From Aidingimonas lacisalsi (GTDB taxonomy: Bacteria > Pseudomonadota > Gammaproteobacteria > Pseudomonadales > Halomonadaceae): DNA of 40,071 nt. The number at the start of each line of letters is the position of its first letter. Within the stretch, counting starts at the first letter, position 1. Of this stretch, positions 6,977 to 15,106 are shown one piece after another. A model generated the notes under the pieces. The model was not told the DNA's origin and ran no database searches. It saw only the letters and a program-made list of their open reading frames with translations. Position numbers and translations under genes: made by a program. The stretch spans positions 1 through 40,071 of the forward strand of contig NZ_VRYH01000013.1 of assembly GCF_008079445.1 (NCBI RefSeq), written 5' to 3'.

Positions 6977-7615
6977 TCAGTCCGCCGCCGCGAAATGTGC
7001 CATCTGATCGGCGTGCGCCTTCACGAAGGAGGGGCGCGCCGTGGCGCGGGCGACATACTCCCGGCAGGCCGGATAGTCCGCCATGCCGCCAAAGCGGTCG
7101 ACGAGACGCAGCGCATCCGCCATGGCGATATCGGCGATGGAGAAGGCCCCGGCCAGCCATTCGCGCTCGGCCAGCAGCGACTCCATATGCTGAAGCCGCG
7201 ATGCCAGGAACGTGTCCAGTATCTGCCTGCCCGATGTTTCCTCGGTGTCGCCCGTGAACTGGAACAGGGCCCAGGGCAGGCTCGCCATCTCGACGGAATT
7301 GAGCGCCGCGAACAGCCATTCGACGACTTCGCTGCGATGGCGAGGATCGATCGGCATCAACACCCCGTGGCGCTCACCCAGATGCAGCAGGATCGCGCCG
7401 CTCTCGAAGATCGAGAGATCGCCATCGCTCAGCCACGGCACCTGCCCGAAGGGTTGATGCGCAAAATGATCGGCCGCTCGATCGCGAAACGGTACGCTCT
7501 CGACGCGATAGGGCAATCCGGCCTCCTCCAGTGCCCAGCGTACCCGCAGGTCGCGCACATAGCCCCGCGGCATCTCGGGAACCCAGTCGAAGGTGGTGAG
7601 TATCAGCTCGGTCAT
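6977..7615 (-). CDS. glutathione S-transferase family protein
   Basis: A 212-residue protein with an N-terminal thioredoxin-like domain (FDWVPEMPRGYVRDLRVRWA, then QVPWL and ESGAI, the cis-proline and glutathione gamma-glutamyl contact segments) and a helical C-terminal domain with FSIADIAMADALR. It should conjugate or reduce small electrophiles with glutathione; the substrate is unknown. Start at 7615 has GAGGAG upstream. It converges on fabF with only 8 bases between stops and no clear terminator in between. Confidence 0.85.
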   Translation of the reverse strand: MTELILTTFDWVPEMPRGYVRDLRVRWALEEAGLPYRVESVPFRDRAADHFAHQPFGQVPWLSDGDLSIFESGAILLHLGERHGVLMPIDPRHRSEVVEWLFAALNSVEMASLPWALFQFTGDTEETSGRQILDTFLASRLQHMESLLAEREWLAGAFSIADIAMADALRLVDRFGGMADYPACREYVARATARPSFVKAHADQMAHFAAAD

Positions 7616-7742
7616 GTCGGTGACTCCTCTCGATGACGACATGGGTCGCCCATTCAGCGGTAGCCGAGTGCGCGCATGGACTGAGACGAGCGATCGTTCG
7701 TCGAGTCGGGTGGTTTACAGGAACACGTTGGATGGTTGACCC

Positions 7743-7825
7743 ATCCGAAGCGTAAGCAAGAGCGGCGACGGAATTGAGGCGAAGCCGCAATGGAGTAGGC
7801 GTCGCCGTGACTGGCCTTGTTAGGG
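7743..7825 (-). other. attC-like site E, isolated
   Basis: In the minus orientation R'' is CCCTAAC (7819-7825), followed by AAGGCC, a GGCGACG arm and a core with TTGCGGCTTCGCCTC that matches attC A base for base over most of its length. The R' end near 7743 is decayed (TTCGGAT in place of GTTGGAT). It sits upstream of a toxin-antitoxin module 3.9 kb beyond intI. Confidence 0.7.
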
Positions 7826-7872
7826 CTTTTGAATCGGGATAGCGTAGCTGTATCGCCACTCGCGGAGGCACC

Positions 7873-8109
7873 ATGACTACCGAAACATTAGACCACCTAC
7901 GCTCCCAGATTTCGACTCTCTCCGAGTCGGAGCGTGCAGCGCTGGCTCGGGAGCTAATAATGAGCCTGGACGGTCCCCGTGATGACTCTGTCGAGCAGGC
8001 TTGGAACGATGAAATTGTTCGCCGTGTGTCCAAGGTCAAAAACGGAAAGGCCACGTTGCTCAGCCGTGAAGAGTTCAGGTCAAAGATGCGAGCGAGGTTA
8101 GACCAGTAA
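7873..8109 (+). CDS. addiction module antitoxin (TIGR02574 family)
   Basis: A 78-residue protein of the small putative addiction-module component family: two short helices (LSESERAALARELIMSLDG) and an acidic-to-basic C-terminus, typically partner of a RelE/ParE toxin. GGAGG lies four bases before the ATG at 7873. The toxin frame starts 2 bases after its stop. The module lies between two cassette-type heptamers, GTTAGGG at 7819 and CCCTAAC at 8343, which are exact complements. It runs opposite to the attC orientation, as do some integron TA cassettes that carry their own promoter. Confidence 0.8.
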   Translation: MTTETLDHLRSQISTLSESERAALARELIMSLDGPRDDSVEQAWNDEIVRRVSKVKNGKATLLSREEFRSKMRARLDQ

Positions 8110-8111
8110 CA

Positions 8112-8348
8112 GTGCGAACGGTAAGGATACTGGAAGAGGCCTCGCAGGAAGCGATAGAGGCAGCAGCATGATACGAATATGAACAGCCAGGGCTCGGAGC
8201 CGAGTTTTTTGCTGCCGTTGATGCCGCCATCGACGTTATTGAAGAAAACTTCATCCCCTTATCACCCCTCCCCGAAGAAGCTGTAGTCATTGCCGTTGCT
8301 CACCACTCCCGAAAACCTGGGTATTGGCGGAAGCGCAGTAAGCCCTAA
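8112..8348 (+). pseudogene. RelE/ParE-type toxin, inactivated
   Basis: The frame starts at GTG 8112 and reads VRTVRILEEASQEAIEAAA, then TGA at 8169-8171 where the family has Trp (AAxWYE), then YEYEQPGLGAEFF and later IAVAHHSRKPGYWRKR, the typical end. The middle strand region between SPLPEE and AVVIAVAHH is missing, so there is both a nonsense change and an internal deletion. The toxin should be dead while the antitoxin is intact. The final TAA lies in the R''-like heptamer CCCTAAC. Confidence 0.85.
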
Positions 8349-8360
8349 CAAGTGTTAGAA
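8343..8360. other. collapsed attC-like junction
   Basis: CCCTAAC (8343-8349) and GTTAGAA (8354-8360) are separated by only four bases instead of the usual 45 or more. The first holds the stop of the dead toxin, the second the stop of the glycosylase-like gene on the other strand. It looks like an attC that lost its stem, or a cassette inserted at a non-attC site. Confidence 0.5.
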
Positions 8361-9059
8361 CTTTGGATTGATACTCAACGACAGCATGGCCGAGAGATGA
8401 CATAACGGCCTTCCCGAATTCTGCTGCAGCTCATTGAAGGCATCCTGTACGGCCTGCATGTCTCGCTGACTCGTGGGGGCCTGGTCAATGATGCCGGCGG
8501 CCATCAGGCGCGCAACCACATCGCTGGTCAACAAAAACGTATCCTTGCCGACCAAACGCAAGAAACCGGCGCCCGAGCGTCCGCCCAAACGAGCGCCGCG
8601 CTTGGCAAGCAAACGCCACAAGCCGATGATGTCGGAACTCGGCCAGTTGGCAATGAACTCGCCAAAGCTGGTGCCCTGCTCCTGTCGAGTATCCAGAATG
8701 AATTGGGCGTTTTCAGGAATGGTCTGCAGCTTGGTACGATGACGAATGACCCGATCGTTTTTCATGTAGCCTTCGATCTGCTCCGGGCTGAGCAACACCA
8801 TTTTCTCGGGTTCAAAGCCCCAGAAGGCGTCTTCAAAGGCGGGCCACTTGGCATCGACCACCGAATGTTGCATACCGGCCTGAAACACCCGCTGGCTCAT
8901 GGCGGAAAGGTAGCGATCATCCCCTTTCTGCTTCAGTTCATCAGGGGTGAGCGCTTCGGGCAGGAAGGCCTCCAAGGCTTCGTCTGATTCGAAACGCTTG
9001 CGTGCGGTATCGTAAAGCCAGCGGTAGTCGAGTGTCATGGTTGTCTCGATGGAAGTCAT
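8355..9059 (-). CDS. 3-methyladenine DNA glycosylase I-like protein
   Basis: A 234-residue protein resembling the Tag/COG2818 superfamily: YRWLYDTARKRF near the N-terminus, FWGFEPEKM, then NDRVIRHRTKL and TSFGEFIANWP. Tag removes 3-methyladenine from DNA. The zinc-binding Cys/His set of classical Tag at the N-terminus is not evident, so activity is uncertain. An ATG at 9059 is preferred; the frame is open to a TTG at 9092. The stop overlaps a cassette-like heptamer (minus strand TTCTAAC). It follows the NYN gene at 9097 with no room for a promoter, so the two may be co-transcribed. Confidence 0.6.
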   Translation of the reverse strand: MTSIETTMTLDYRWLYDTARKRFESDEALEAFLPEALTPDELKQKGDDRYLSAMSQRVFQAGMQHSVVDAKWPAFEDAFWGFEPEKMVLLSPEQIEGYMKNDRVIRHRTKLQTIPENAQFILDTRQEQGTSFGEFIANWPSSDIIGLWRLLAKRGARLGGRSGAGFLRLVGKDTFLLTSDVVARLMAAGIIDQAPTSQRDMQAVQDAFNELQQNSGRPLCHLSAMLSLSINPKF

Positions 9060-9096
9060 GGAGTCGAACAGGGTCTGAAAAGCGCCTGGCAAAGCG

Positions 9097-9573
9097 TTAA
9101 ACCAGCAGAAGTTCTTTATCGATAGGAATGAATTTACTGGCCGCGCTCATCAGTGAATTGGCTGTTAGATGCGGAACACCATAGACTTCGACTTTCTTTC
9201 CATACACATCACGAATCTTGTTCACCAGCAGGTCGAAGTCCCCATCACCCGACACGAGCACGATGACATCTACCTGCTCAGCGTATTCGATGGCATCGAG
9301 CGTGATGCCAACATCCCAATCGCCTTTTGCGGAGCCGTCCGATCGTTGAATGAACGGTTTCAGCTTTACCTCAAAGCCAATAGCTCTAAGTATGTTCTGA
9401 AACTCTCGCTGTTTCTGATCGCCTCTATCGATTGCATAAGCAAACGCTTTCACGACCTCTCGGCCGGCGGTTACCTTTGCCCAGAACGTGTTGTAATCGA
9501 AGTGTCGCTTGTACGCATCCCGTACGGTGTAATAGACGTTCTGGACATCAACAAAAATCGCCACTTTTTCCAT
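9097..9573 (-). CDS. NYN domain (LabA/DUF88-type) predicted RNase
   Basis: A 158-residue PIN-like fold protein. Acidic residues of the family are present: D9 in IFVDVQN, D85/D87 in KGDWDVGITLD and D110/D112/D114 in SGDGDFDLL. NYN proteins are predicted metal-dependent ribonucleases; bacterial targets are mostly unknown. The start ATG (9571-9573) lies in a tandem 14-base repeat (9571-9598). A heptamer GTTATGC (minus strand, 9607-9613) precedes the start and the stop lies in GTTTAAC, so a cassette origin is possible but the two heptamers do not match. Confidence 0.85.
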   Translation of the reverse strand: MEKVAIFVDVQNVYYTVRDAYKRHFDYNTFWAKVTAGREVVKAFAYAIDRGDQKQREFQNILRAIGFEVKLKPFIQRSDGSAKGDWDVGITLDAIEYAEQVDVIVLVSGDGDFDLLVNKIRDVYGKKVEVYGVPHLTANSLMSAASKFIPIDKELLLV

Positions 9574-9598
9574 GTCATGAACTCCATGTCATGAACTC
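9571..9598. repeat. 14-bp tandem duplication at NYN gene start
   Basis: CATGTCATGAACTC occurs twice in a row (9571-9584 and 9585-9598). The left copy contains the start codon of the NYN gene, and the duplication offers a second ATG-containing copy in the leader. Confidence 0.8.
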
Positions 9599-9696
9599 GT
9601 TGTGGTGCATAACAATGAATCAATTTGCCATCTTATCGATTCCTTGAAAGCTGCCGACTGTCTGTACGGGATGTCGATGTCGACCACCCAATTCCG

Positions 9697-9714
9697 CGGG
9701 CCAGAGCAGGCCCG
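9697..9714. terminator. possible terminator hairpin after the OsmC-YcaO gene
   Basis: CGGGCC (9697-9702) and GGCCCG (9709-9714) form a perfect 6-bp GC stem with loop AGAGCA, 36 bases beyond the stop at 9750. No T-run follows on the minus strand, so it may be a weak or Rho-assisted end, or only stabilise the mRNA. Confidence 0.4.
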
Positions 9715-9749
9715 GGGCGTTTCGTCCTGCGTGGTGTCCGCTGCGTGAC

Positions 9750-11942
9750 TTATACCATCACCCCTGCCCTGGCGGCCCGCGCGGCGTGCAGTTTCCTGTA
9801 GCTCTCGATCAGGCGCTGGTGTCTGTCGAGCCCTTCAAGCTGCATGTTGGTCGGCTCCAGGCCGTGGAACCGTACCTCGCCGTTCACCGTGCCGACTACC
9901 GCGTCCATGGTCTCTGCGCCGAACATGCGCTTGAAGTTATAGAGATAGTCGTCCAGCTCCAGCTCGTCGTCCAGCGCGATCTCCAGCACCGCATTCACCG
10001 CCTGGTAGAAGAGCCCGCGCTCGACGGTGTTGTCGTTGAACTGCAGGAACATCCCGACCCGCTCCAGCGCCTCTTCGAGCTGACCCAGCGCCAGGTTGAT
10101 CAGTAGTTTCAATTCGAGGATGGTGAGCTGGCCCCACACGGTATTCTCGTCGAACTCGACGCCGATCAGGGTGATGATGTCCTCGTGGTCATCGATCTGG
10201 CTCTCTTCCAGGCGGTCCAGCAGATCGCTCAACTGCTCGTCACTAAGCTCGTGGATGTGCAGGATGTCCTCGCGGAACAGCAGCGCCTTGTTGGTGTTAT
10301 CCCAGATCAGATCCTCCACCGGGTAGACCTCGGAATACCCCGGCACCAGGATACGACACACCGGCGCGCCCAAGTCCTCGAAGACAGCCATGTAGGCTTC
10401 GTGACCCAGCTCCTCGAGAATGCCGAACAGGGTCGCCGCTTCCTCCTCGTTGGTGCCGGAGAAATCCCATTCGACGAATTCGACATCCGCCTTGCTGCTG
10501 AAGAAACGCCAGGATACCAGCCCCGAGGAGTCGATGAAGTGCTCGACGAAGTTGTTGGGCTCGGTGATGGCGAGCGAGTTGAAGGTCGGGGGCAGGAAGT
10601 CGTTCATGCCTTCGAAGCTGCGGCCCTGCAACAGTTCGGTGAGGCTGCGCTCCAGCGCCACCTCGAAGCTGGGATGCGCGCCGAAGGAGGCGAACACACC
10701 GCCCGTTCTCGGGTTCATCAGGGTGACGCACATGACCGGATACTGCCCGCCCAGAGAGGCATCCTTGACCAGCACCGGGAAGCCCTGCTTCTCCAGCGCT
10801 TCGACGCCCTCAAGAATCTCGGGGTACTTCGCCAGCACCTCATGCGGCACGTCCGGCAGTGCGATCTCCTCCTCGATGATCTGCTTCTTCACCGCCCGCT
10901 CGAAGATTTCCGAGAGGCACTGCACCTGCGCCTCGTGCAGAGTATTGCCGGCGCTCATGCCGTTGCTGAGATAGAGGTTCTCGATCAGGTTGGAAGGGAA
11001 ATGGATCGTCTCGCCATCCGACCGGCGCACGAACGGCAGCGAGACGATGCCGCGTTCCACCTTGCCGGAGTTGGTGTCGATCAGGTGGGAACCGCAAAGC
11101 TCGCCGTCCGGGTCGTATATCGCCCGACAGTGGTCATCCAGGATGCCCGCCGGCAGTTCGTCGTTCGGCCCCGGCTGGAACCACTTCTCGTTCGGGTAGT
11201 GAACGAAGGCGGCGTTAGCAATCTCCTCGCCGAAGAACTGATCGTTGTAGAAGAAGTTGCAGCTCAAGCGCTCGATGAACTCGCCCAGCGCCGAGCACAG
11301 CGCACTCTCCTTGGTCGATCCCTTGCCGTTGGTGAAGCACATGTTGGAGTGGGCGTCGCGAATGTGCAGCGACCACACGTGCGGCACGATATTGCGCCAG
11401 GAGGCGATCTCGATCTGCATGCCGAGCGACTCGAGAATGCCCGTCATATTGGCGATGGTCTGTTCCAGCGGCAGGTCCTTGCCCTCGATCCAGGTGCTGG
11501 CCCCTTCCGCCGGCTCGGCCATCAACAGCGCCTGGGCATCTTCGTCCAGGTTCTCCACCGTCTCGATCTGGAACTCGGGAACGTTCTGCACCACCCGCTT
11601 GACCGAACAACGCTCGATCGAGCGCAGTATGCCCTGGCGGTCCTTGTCGGAAAGATCCTCCGGCAGCTCGACCTGGATCTTGAAGATCTGGTTGTAGCGA
11701 TTCTCCGGATCGACGATGTTGTTCTGCGACAGGCGGATGTTCTCGGTGGGAATGTCGCGCGCGTTGCAGTACACCTTCACGAAATAGGCCGCGCACATGG
11801 CCGAAGAGGCCAGGAAGTAGTCGAACGGGCCGGGTGCTGAGCCATCCCCCTTGTAGCGGATGGGCTGATCGGAGATGACGGTGAAGTCGTCGAACTTGGC
11901 CTCCAGGCGGAGGTTGTCGAGATAATTGACCTTGATTTCCAT
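9750..11942 (-). CDS. OsmC domain / YcaO domain fusion protein
   Basis: A 730-residue protein. Residues about 1-135 are an OsmC-like domain (FDYFLASSAMCAAYFVKVYC, with the reactive Cys of the peroxiredoxin-like fold). Residues about 160-560 are a YcaO domain with GKGSTKESALCSALGEF and GMSAGNTLHEAQVQCLSE, the ATP-binding signature. The last 170 residues are acidic helices. YcaO enzymes use ATP to activate peptide backbones; E. coli YcaO affects ribosomal protein S12 methylthiolation. The OsmC-YcaO fusion is a known gammaproteobacterial form of unknown exact role. No ribosome binding site is strong at 11942. It stands alone. Confidence 0.9.
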   Translation of the reverse strand: MEIKVNYLDNLRLEAKFDDFTVISDQPIRYKGDGSAPGPFDYFLASSAMCAAYFVKVYCNARDIPTENIRLSQNNIVDPENRYNQIFKIQVELPEDLSDKDRQGILRSIERCSVKRVVQNVPEFQIETVENLDEDAQALLMAEPAEGASTWIEGKDLPLEQTIANMTGILESLGMQIEIASWRNIVPHVWSLHIRDAHSNMCFTNGKGSTKESALCSALGEFIERLSCNFFYNDQFFGEEIANAAFVHYPNEKWFQPGPNDELPAGILDDHCRAIYDPDGELCGSHLIDTNSGKVERGIVSLPFVRRSDGETIHFPSNLIENLYLSNGMSAGNTLHEAQVQCLSEIFERAVKKQIIEEEIALPDVPHEVLAKYPEILEGVEALEKQGFPVLVKDASLGGQYPVMCVTLMNPRTGGVFASFGAHPSFEVALERSLTELLQGRSFEGMNDFLPPTFNSLAITEPNNFVEHFIDSSGLVSWRFFSSKADVEFVEWDFSGTNEEEAATLFGILEELGHEAYMAVFEDLGAPVCRILVPGYSEVYPVEDLIWDNTNKALLFREDILHIHELSDEQLSDLLDRLEESQIDDHEDIITLIGVEFDENTVWGQLTILELKLLINLALGQLEEALERVGMFLQFNDNTVERGLFYQAVNAVLEIALDDELELDDYLYNFKRMFGAETMDAVVGTVNGEVRFHGLEPTNMQLEGLDRHQRLIESYRKLHAARAARAGVMV

Positions 11943-12075
11943 GAACAGAGCACCGGACGTTTGAGCTTCGCCGGAGCGAAGGTGGAAAACCCGCCATTAT
12001 CCAGTTTTTCCCGCCGCTCGTCTTGGGGGCCGGCAAAAAATCCGGCCGGCGTCGCCCCACTCCGCACGGTTCCCC

Positions 12076-12576
12076 CTAATCGGCAAAATAGGCCTGGTAG
12101 TTCACATTCAGCAAGGCATCGTCTTCCCCCATGGTCATGGAGAAGATCCGGATCTTTCTGCGACCATCCACCCAGCCCACTTTCGCTTGCCTCATGAGGC
12201 CTGTCGTCGTAACTTCTGAATCGGTGGCTTCTCCATACCGCTCCCGCATTTCCTCCGACAGCGAATCGATCAGGCCCTGCATGGCGTCGAAATCGCGCGT
12301 ATTATCCAGGCTCATGGTGACCTGGGTGAGCCCATCATTGAGAAAGAAAAACCGCTGGGTGAACGCCTCTCCCGCCAGTTCGTACCCATCTCGCCGTACG
12401 GCTTCGATCGCCCCCGTGGCCAAACGGTCGCCACTTTCGTGGAGATAGGCCCCATCGACGGCCTGCACGACGTCATCCGGCGTCATCCCGGGAGTCGTTG
12501 GCCCCCATAGTTGCTGCGCCAATGCCAGGTTCGGCAGAAGTAACAACAGCATGGCGCCAAGGATTGACCTGCGCAT
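12076..12576 (-). CDS. exported protein of unknown function
   Basis: A 166-residue protein with a clear signal peptide: MRRS, a hydrophobic run (GAMLLLLLPNLALA) and a cleavage site after ALA. The mature part is soluble, with AVRRDGYELAG and AKVGWVDGRRKIRIFSM, and is not recognised. Start at 12576 is set by GGAGG upstream and by the signal peptide; an earlier in-frame ATG at 12636 would bury it. The cassette-like acetyltransferase begins just upstream of its promoter region. Confidence 0.75.
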   Translation of the reverse strand: MRRSILGAMLLLLLPNLALAQQLWGPTTPGMTPDDVVQAVDGAYLHESGDRLATGAIEAVRRDGYELAGEAFTQRFFFLNDGLTQVTMSLDNTRDFDAMQGLIDSLSEEMRERYGEATDSEVTTTGLMRQAKVGWVDGRRKIRIFSMTMGEDDALLNVNYQAYFAD

Positions 12577-12675
12577 AAGTGATCCTCCATTGATCCTTTC
12601 AGATGGCCCTGACAGGGGGAACTGATGATATATCACATTGGGCGAAAAACGGACGCTCTCGGCAGCGATGGTACG

Positions 12676-12722
12676 CGGTAACGCCAGCGAGGAGGTGATC
12701 CCTCGTGAGCGTGTTATTGTGC
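12676..12722 (-). other. short attC-like site G
   Basis: On the minus strand GCACAAT (12716-12722) is one base from the complement of R' GTTGTGC at 13195-13201, and GTTACCG (12676-12682) fits R'. Between them CACGAGG pairs with CCTCG and ACGC with GCGT. The stop of the acetyltransferase lies at its right edge. It is about 47 bp, short for an attC. Confidence 0.5.
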
Positions 12723-13193
12723 GTCCGAGTCGGCCAACAGTGCTGACATCAAGTAATATTTTTCGCGGCTCTCAAAACCGACACTACGGTACAATCTCTG
12801 GGCTTGATCGTTATCGCGCGCCACCTCCAGATGCAGGGCCTTTATATCTGCCGACTGCAACTCCTGCTTTACCTGCTTCAACACTTCACGCCCATAGCCA
12901 AGACCACGATACCCTGACACGATGAACATCTCGTCAATGAAAGCGTCACGCCCGACAAACTCTATCGAGAAGCCAAAACAGACTGCGATATAACCGATAG
13001 TCGTCTTATCACGTTCAATCAGGAATATCCGCCCTAGCTCATCCGAACCGATAAGCTCATCGATAGCCGCGATTCGTTGTTCGTCTGACAAGCGCACACC
13101 TTCAAATTCATGATACGCGCGCACATATTGCAATACCTCGGTACGGTTCTGTCTTGTCGCTGGTATTAGACTAATGCTCATTATTTTTCCCAT
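12714..13193 (-). CDS. GNAT family N-acetyltransferase, cassette-like
   Basis: A 159-residue GNAT protein. The acetyl-CoA pyrophosphate loop is YRGLGYGREVL (about residues 97-107), preceded by DEMFIVSG, and motif B ends QRLYRSVGF. The acceptor is unknown. The ATG at 13193 follows R' GTTGTGC by two bases, as in cassettes; there is no ribosome binding site. An ATG at 13181 is also possible. It lies directly downstream of the AadA-like gene in the same orientation and is separated from it by attC-like site H. Confidence 0.8.
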   Translation of the reverse strand: MGKIMSISLIPATRQNRTEVLQYVRAYHEFEGVRLSDEQRIAAIDELIGSDELGRIFLIERDKTTIGYIAVCFGFSIEFVGRDAFIDEMFIVSGYRGLGYGREVLKQVKQELQSADIKALHLEVARDNDQAQRLYRSVGFESREKYYLMSALLADSDAQ

Positions 13194-13194
13194 T

Positions 13195-13273
13195 GCACAA
13201 CGCTAACCGAATGTGCCGCTCTGGCGAAGCGTCGCAGGCGCTGCGGAACCGCCGTCACCGTGCGCTGCTACGC
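13195..13273 (-). other. attC-like site H after the AadA-like gene
   Basis: A 79-bp, GC-rich, strongly self-complementary stretch. The TAG stop of the AadA-like gene lies in GCGTAGC (13267-13273), a one-base departure from an R'' heptamer, and the other end is GTTGTGC (13195-13201). Position and stop-codon overlap match the integron's other sites, but one R'' base has changed. Confidence 0.5.
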
Positions 13274-14044
13274 CTCAAGACACCCTTCAATCGATTTTCG
13301 CATGTTTGAGACAAGTGCCTTGAAATTATCCCGCTTATCTCCCCACTGATCCTCAATTTCCCCGAGATAGCCTTCCCGGGCGTATTTCAACAAGGCAGCG
13401 TGATCATCAGGTAATCGTCGTTCTCCCCATTCAGCCGCACTATCTTTTGGGGCGATATCCCCGGTAGCGGCAGTCAGCCACATACGCGATAACGTCAGAA
13501 CGACATTGCGTTCATCCCCTTCCGCCTCCGCCAGCAGAGTGGGTAAAGACTCACGAATGGCTCGTTGAATGTCAGCGACGGGCACCGGATCAAAAAGTTC
13601 AGTAGCGCCCTTTCCATAAAGAGGGAAGCTATTGTCGACTACCTTTTTCAGCACAATCGTAAGATCAGGATCGTGGCCGGGTTCCGGAACGCTTCCCGTC
13701 TCGAACTCCTCCCGCAACCACTCTCCATAGACGAATTCCGCCCGGGGCGGGAAACGCCAGGGCACGACATCGGAGACTGCGATGACCGTCAGTTCTATCG
13801 GCCTGATCGAATGCACATTACCAATGGCCCCGGATACGTTCATCAATTGGGCAACTAACGCTTGCCTCTGCGGGAACGTGAGAGCCCCATTGACCGCTAC
13901 CAAAATATCAACATCACTGTCGTTTTTTAATCCGCCGACGACAGCAGAACCGAACAGGTAAATGCCAACGACCGATTCACCAATCACGCTCTCGACAATG
14001 GACTGTGCTTGCTTCGCTTCATCTGGAATCACTGGAGTCAGCAT
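13268..14044 (-). CDS. aadA: AadA-type aminoglycoside adenylyltransferase
   Basis: A 258-residue nucleotidyltransferase of the ANT(3'')-Ia family, which transfers AMP to streptomycin and spectinomycin. The catalytic GS-x-D-x-D site is GSAVVGG (32-38) with D44 and D46 in SDVDILV; E84 is the likely base. The family signature GDERNVVLTLSRMW and APKD are present. Length matches known AadA proteins (about 260). It is clearly diverged from the common plasmid alleles, so its spectrum is uncertain. aadA genes are classic integron cassettes, and an attC-like site follows this one. The upstream cassette boundary is not recognisable. Confidence 0.85.
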   Translation of the reverse strand: MLTPVIPDEAKQAQSIVESVIGESVVGIYLFGSAVVGGLKNDSDVDILVAVNGALTFPQRQALVAQLMNVSGAIGNVHSIRPIELTVIAVSDVVPWRFPPRAEFVYGEWLREEFETGSVPEPGHDPDLTIVLKKVVDNSFPLYGKGATELFDPVPVADIQRAIRESLPTLLAEAEGDERNVVLTLSRMWLTAATGDIAPKDSAAEWGERRLPDDHAALLKYAREGYLGEIEDQWGDKRDNFKALVSNMRKSIEGCLEA

Positions 14045-14185
14045 GTTGCCCTCAGCACAATGTATTTCTATCCAAAGTAGATATAGCTCTGCCGCCGAAG
14101 GGGTTGTTCTTTAGAGAGATAAATGCATTCAACCAATGACTTTGCCCCTTGCGCATCCGGTGCAGGTAACTCGAATATCATGAAT

Positions 14186-15106
14186 TTATTCCCGTTGCAT
14201 ATTGGAAGGCTCGGGGCTACTCCGCCGCAGGAACTCAATCACCGCGCGGGTGGCCGGGCTCATGTGCCGGTTGCGGTAATAGTAGGCGAAGACCCCGCGA
14301 TGGCGGGGAGCCCACTCCTCCAGGACGGGCACCAGCAAGCCGTCGTCGATCATCGGCTGCAGTCGGTGCTCGAGCCACATGGCAATGCCGATCCCGTCCA
14401 TCGCCGCGCGCACGGCCGCACTGCGATCATTGAAGATCATCGGTCCTTGCACGGCGATCGACAGGGGAATGCCGTCCTTCTCGAACTCCCAGGCATAGGG
14501 CTCGCCATCGACCTGCTTGCGCCAATTGAGACAGGCGTGATGCGCCAATTCCTGCGGATGAGAGGGCAGCCCATGCGCCGCGGCATAGCTGGGCGAAGCC
14601 ACCGCCAACTGGCGCAGGTCCGGTCCGACCGGCACGGCGACCGTATCGGGATGGAGGTATTCGCCTAGCCGGAACCCCAAATCATAGCGCTCGCTCACGA
14701 TGTCGACACAAACCTCCTCAAGATGGATGTCGAGCAGGATCTGCGGGTAGGTCCTGTGAAGATCCGCGAGGCAGGGTGCGATGACGTCATCGTAAGCATC
14801 GCGCGATATCACGATACGCACGGTGCCCGCAGGCGACTGCCGATGTTCCAGGAGATCCTGCGTAGCGGCGTCGATCTCATCAAAGGCGCCTTGAAGCCGC
14901 GACTTCAGCGCGTTGCCCTGGTCCGTCAGCGAGACACTGCGCGTGGTGCGGTGCAGTAGCTGCACGCCGACGCGCGCCTCCAGCCGCCGGATTATCGCGC
15001 TCATCGCTGAAGCGCTGACGCCTAGGGCACGCGCTCCACCGACAAAGCTGCCGGCCTCTGCCACGCAAAGAAAGGCGTCATAGTCCCGGATCAAATCTGA
15101 GCGCAT
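14186..15106 (-). CDS. LysR family transcriptional regulator
   Basis: A 306-residue LysR regulator with winged HTH at residues 8-65 (FLCVAEAGSFVGGARALGVS, then RRLEARVGVQLLHRTTR) and a substrate-binding-type effector domain. It belongs to the subgroup that controls a neighbouring oxidoreductase. It is divergent from the SDR gene at 15218 with about 110 bases between starts, so that SDR is its likely target. The 14045-14185 gap before it shows no feature. Confidence 0.88.
   Translation of the reverse strand: MRSDLIRDYDAFLCVAEAGSFVGGARALGVSASAMSAIIRRLEARVGVQLLHRTTRSVSLTDQGNALKSRLQGAFDEIDAATQDLLEHRQSPAGTVRIVISRDAYDDVIAPCLADLHRTYPQILLDIHLEEVCVDIVSERYDLGFRLGEYLHPDTVAVPVGPDLRQLAVASPSYAAAHGLPSHPQELAHHACLNWRKQVDGEPYAWEFEKDGIPLSIAVQGPMIFNDRSAAVRAAMDGIGIAMWLEHRLQPMIDDGLLVPVLEEWAPRHRGVFAYYYRNRHMSPATRAVIEFLRRSSPEPSNMQRE

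Noticed and set aside
10185-11840. 551-codon open frame on the plus strand opposite the OsmC-YcaO gene
   Set aside because: It is an antisense shadow caused by GC-rich codons of the real gene; no ribosome binding site and no recognisable domain.
13195-14130. ATTCAAC near 14124 as the upstream boundary of the aadA cassette
   Set aside because: It does not complement the R''-like heptamer after aadA and has no attC arms.
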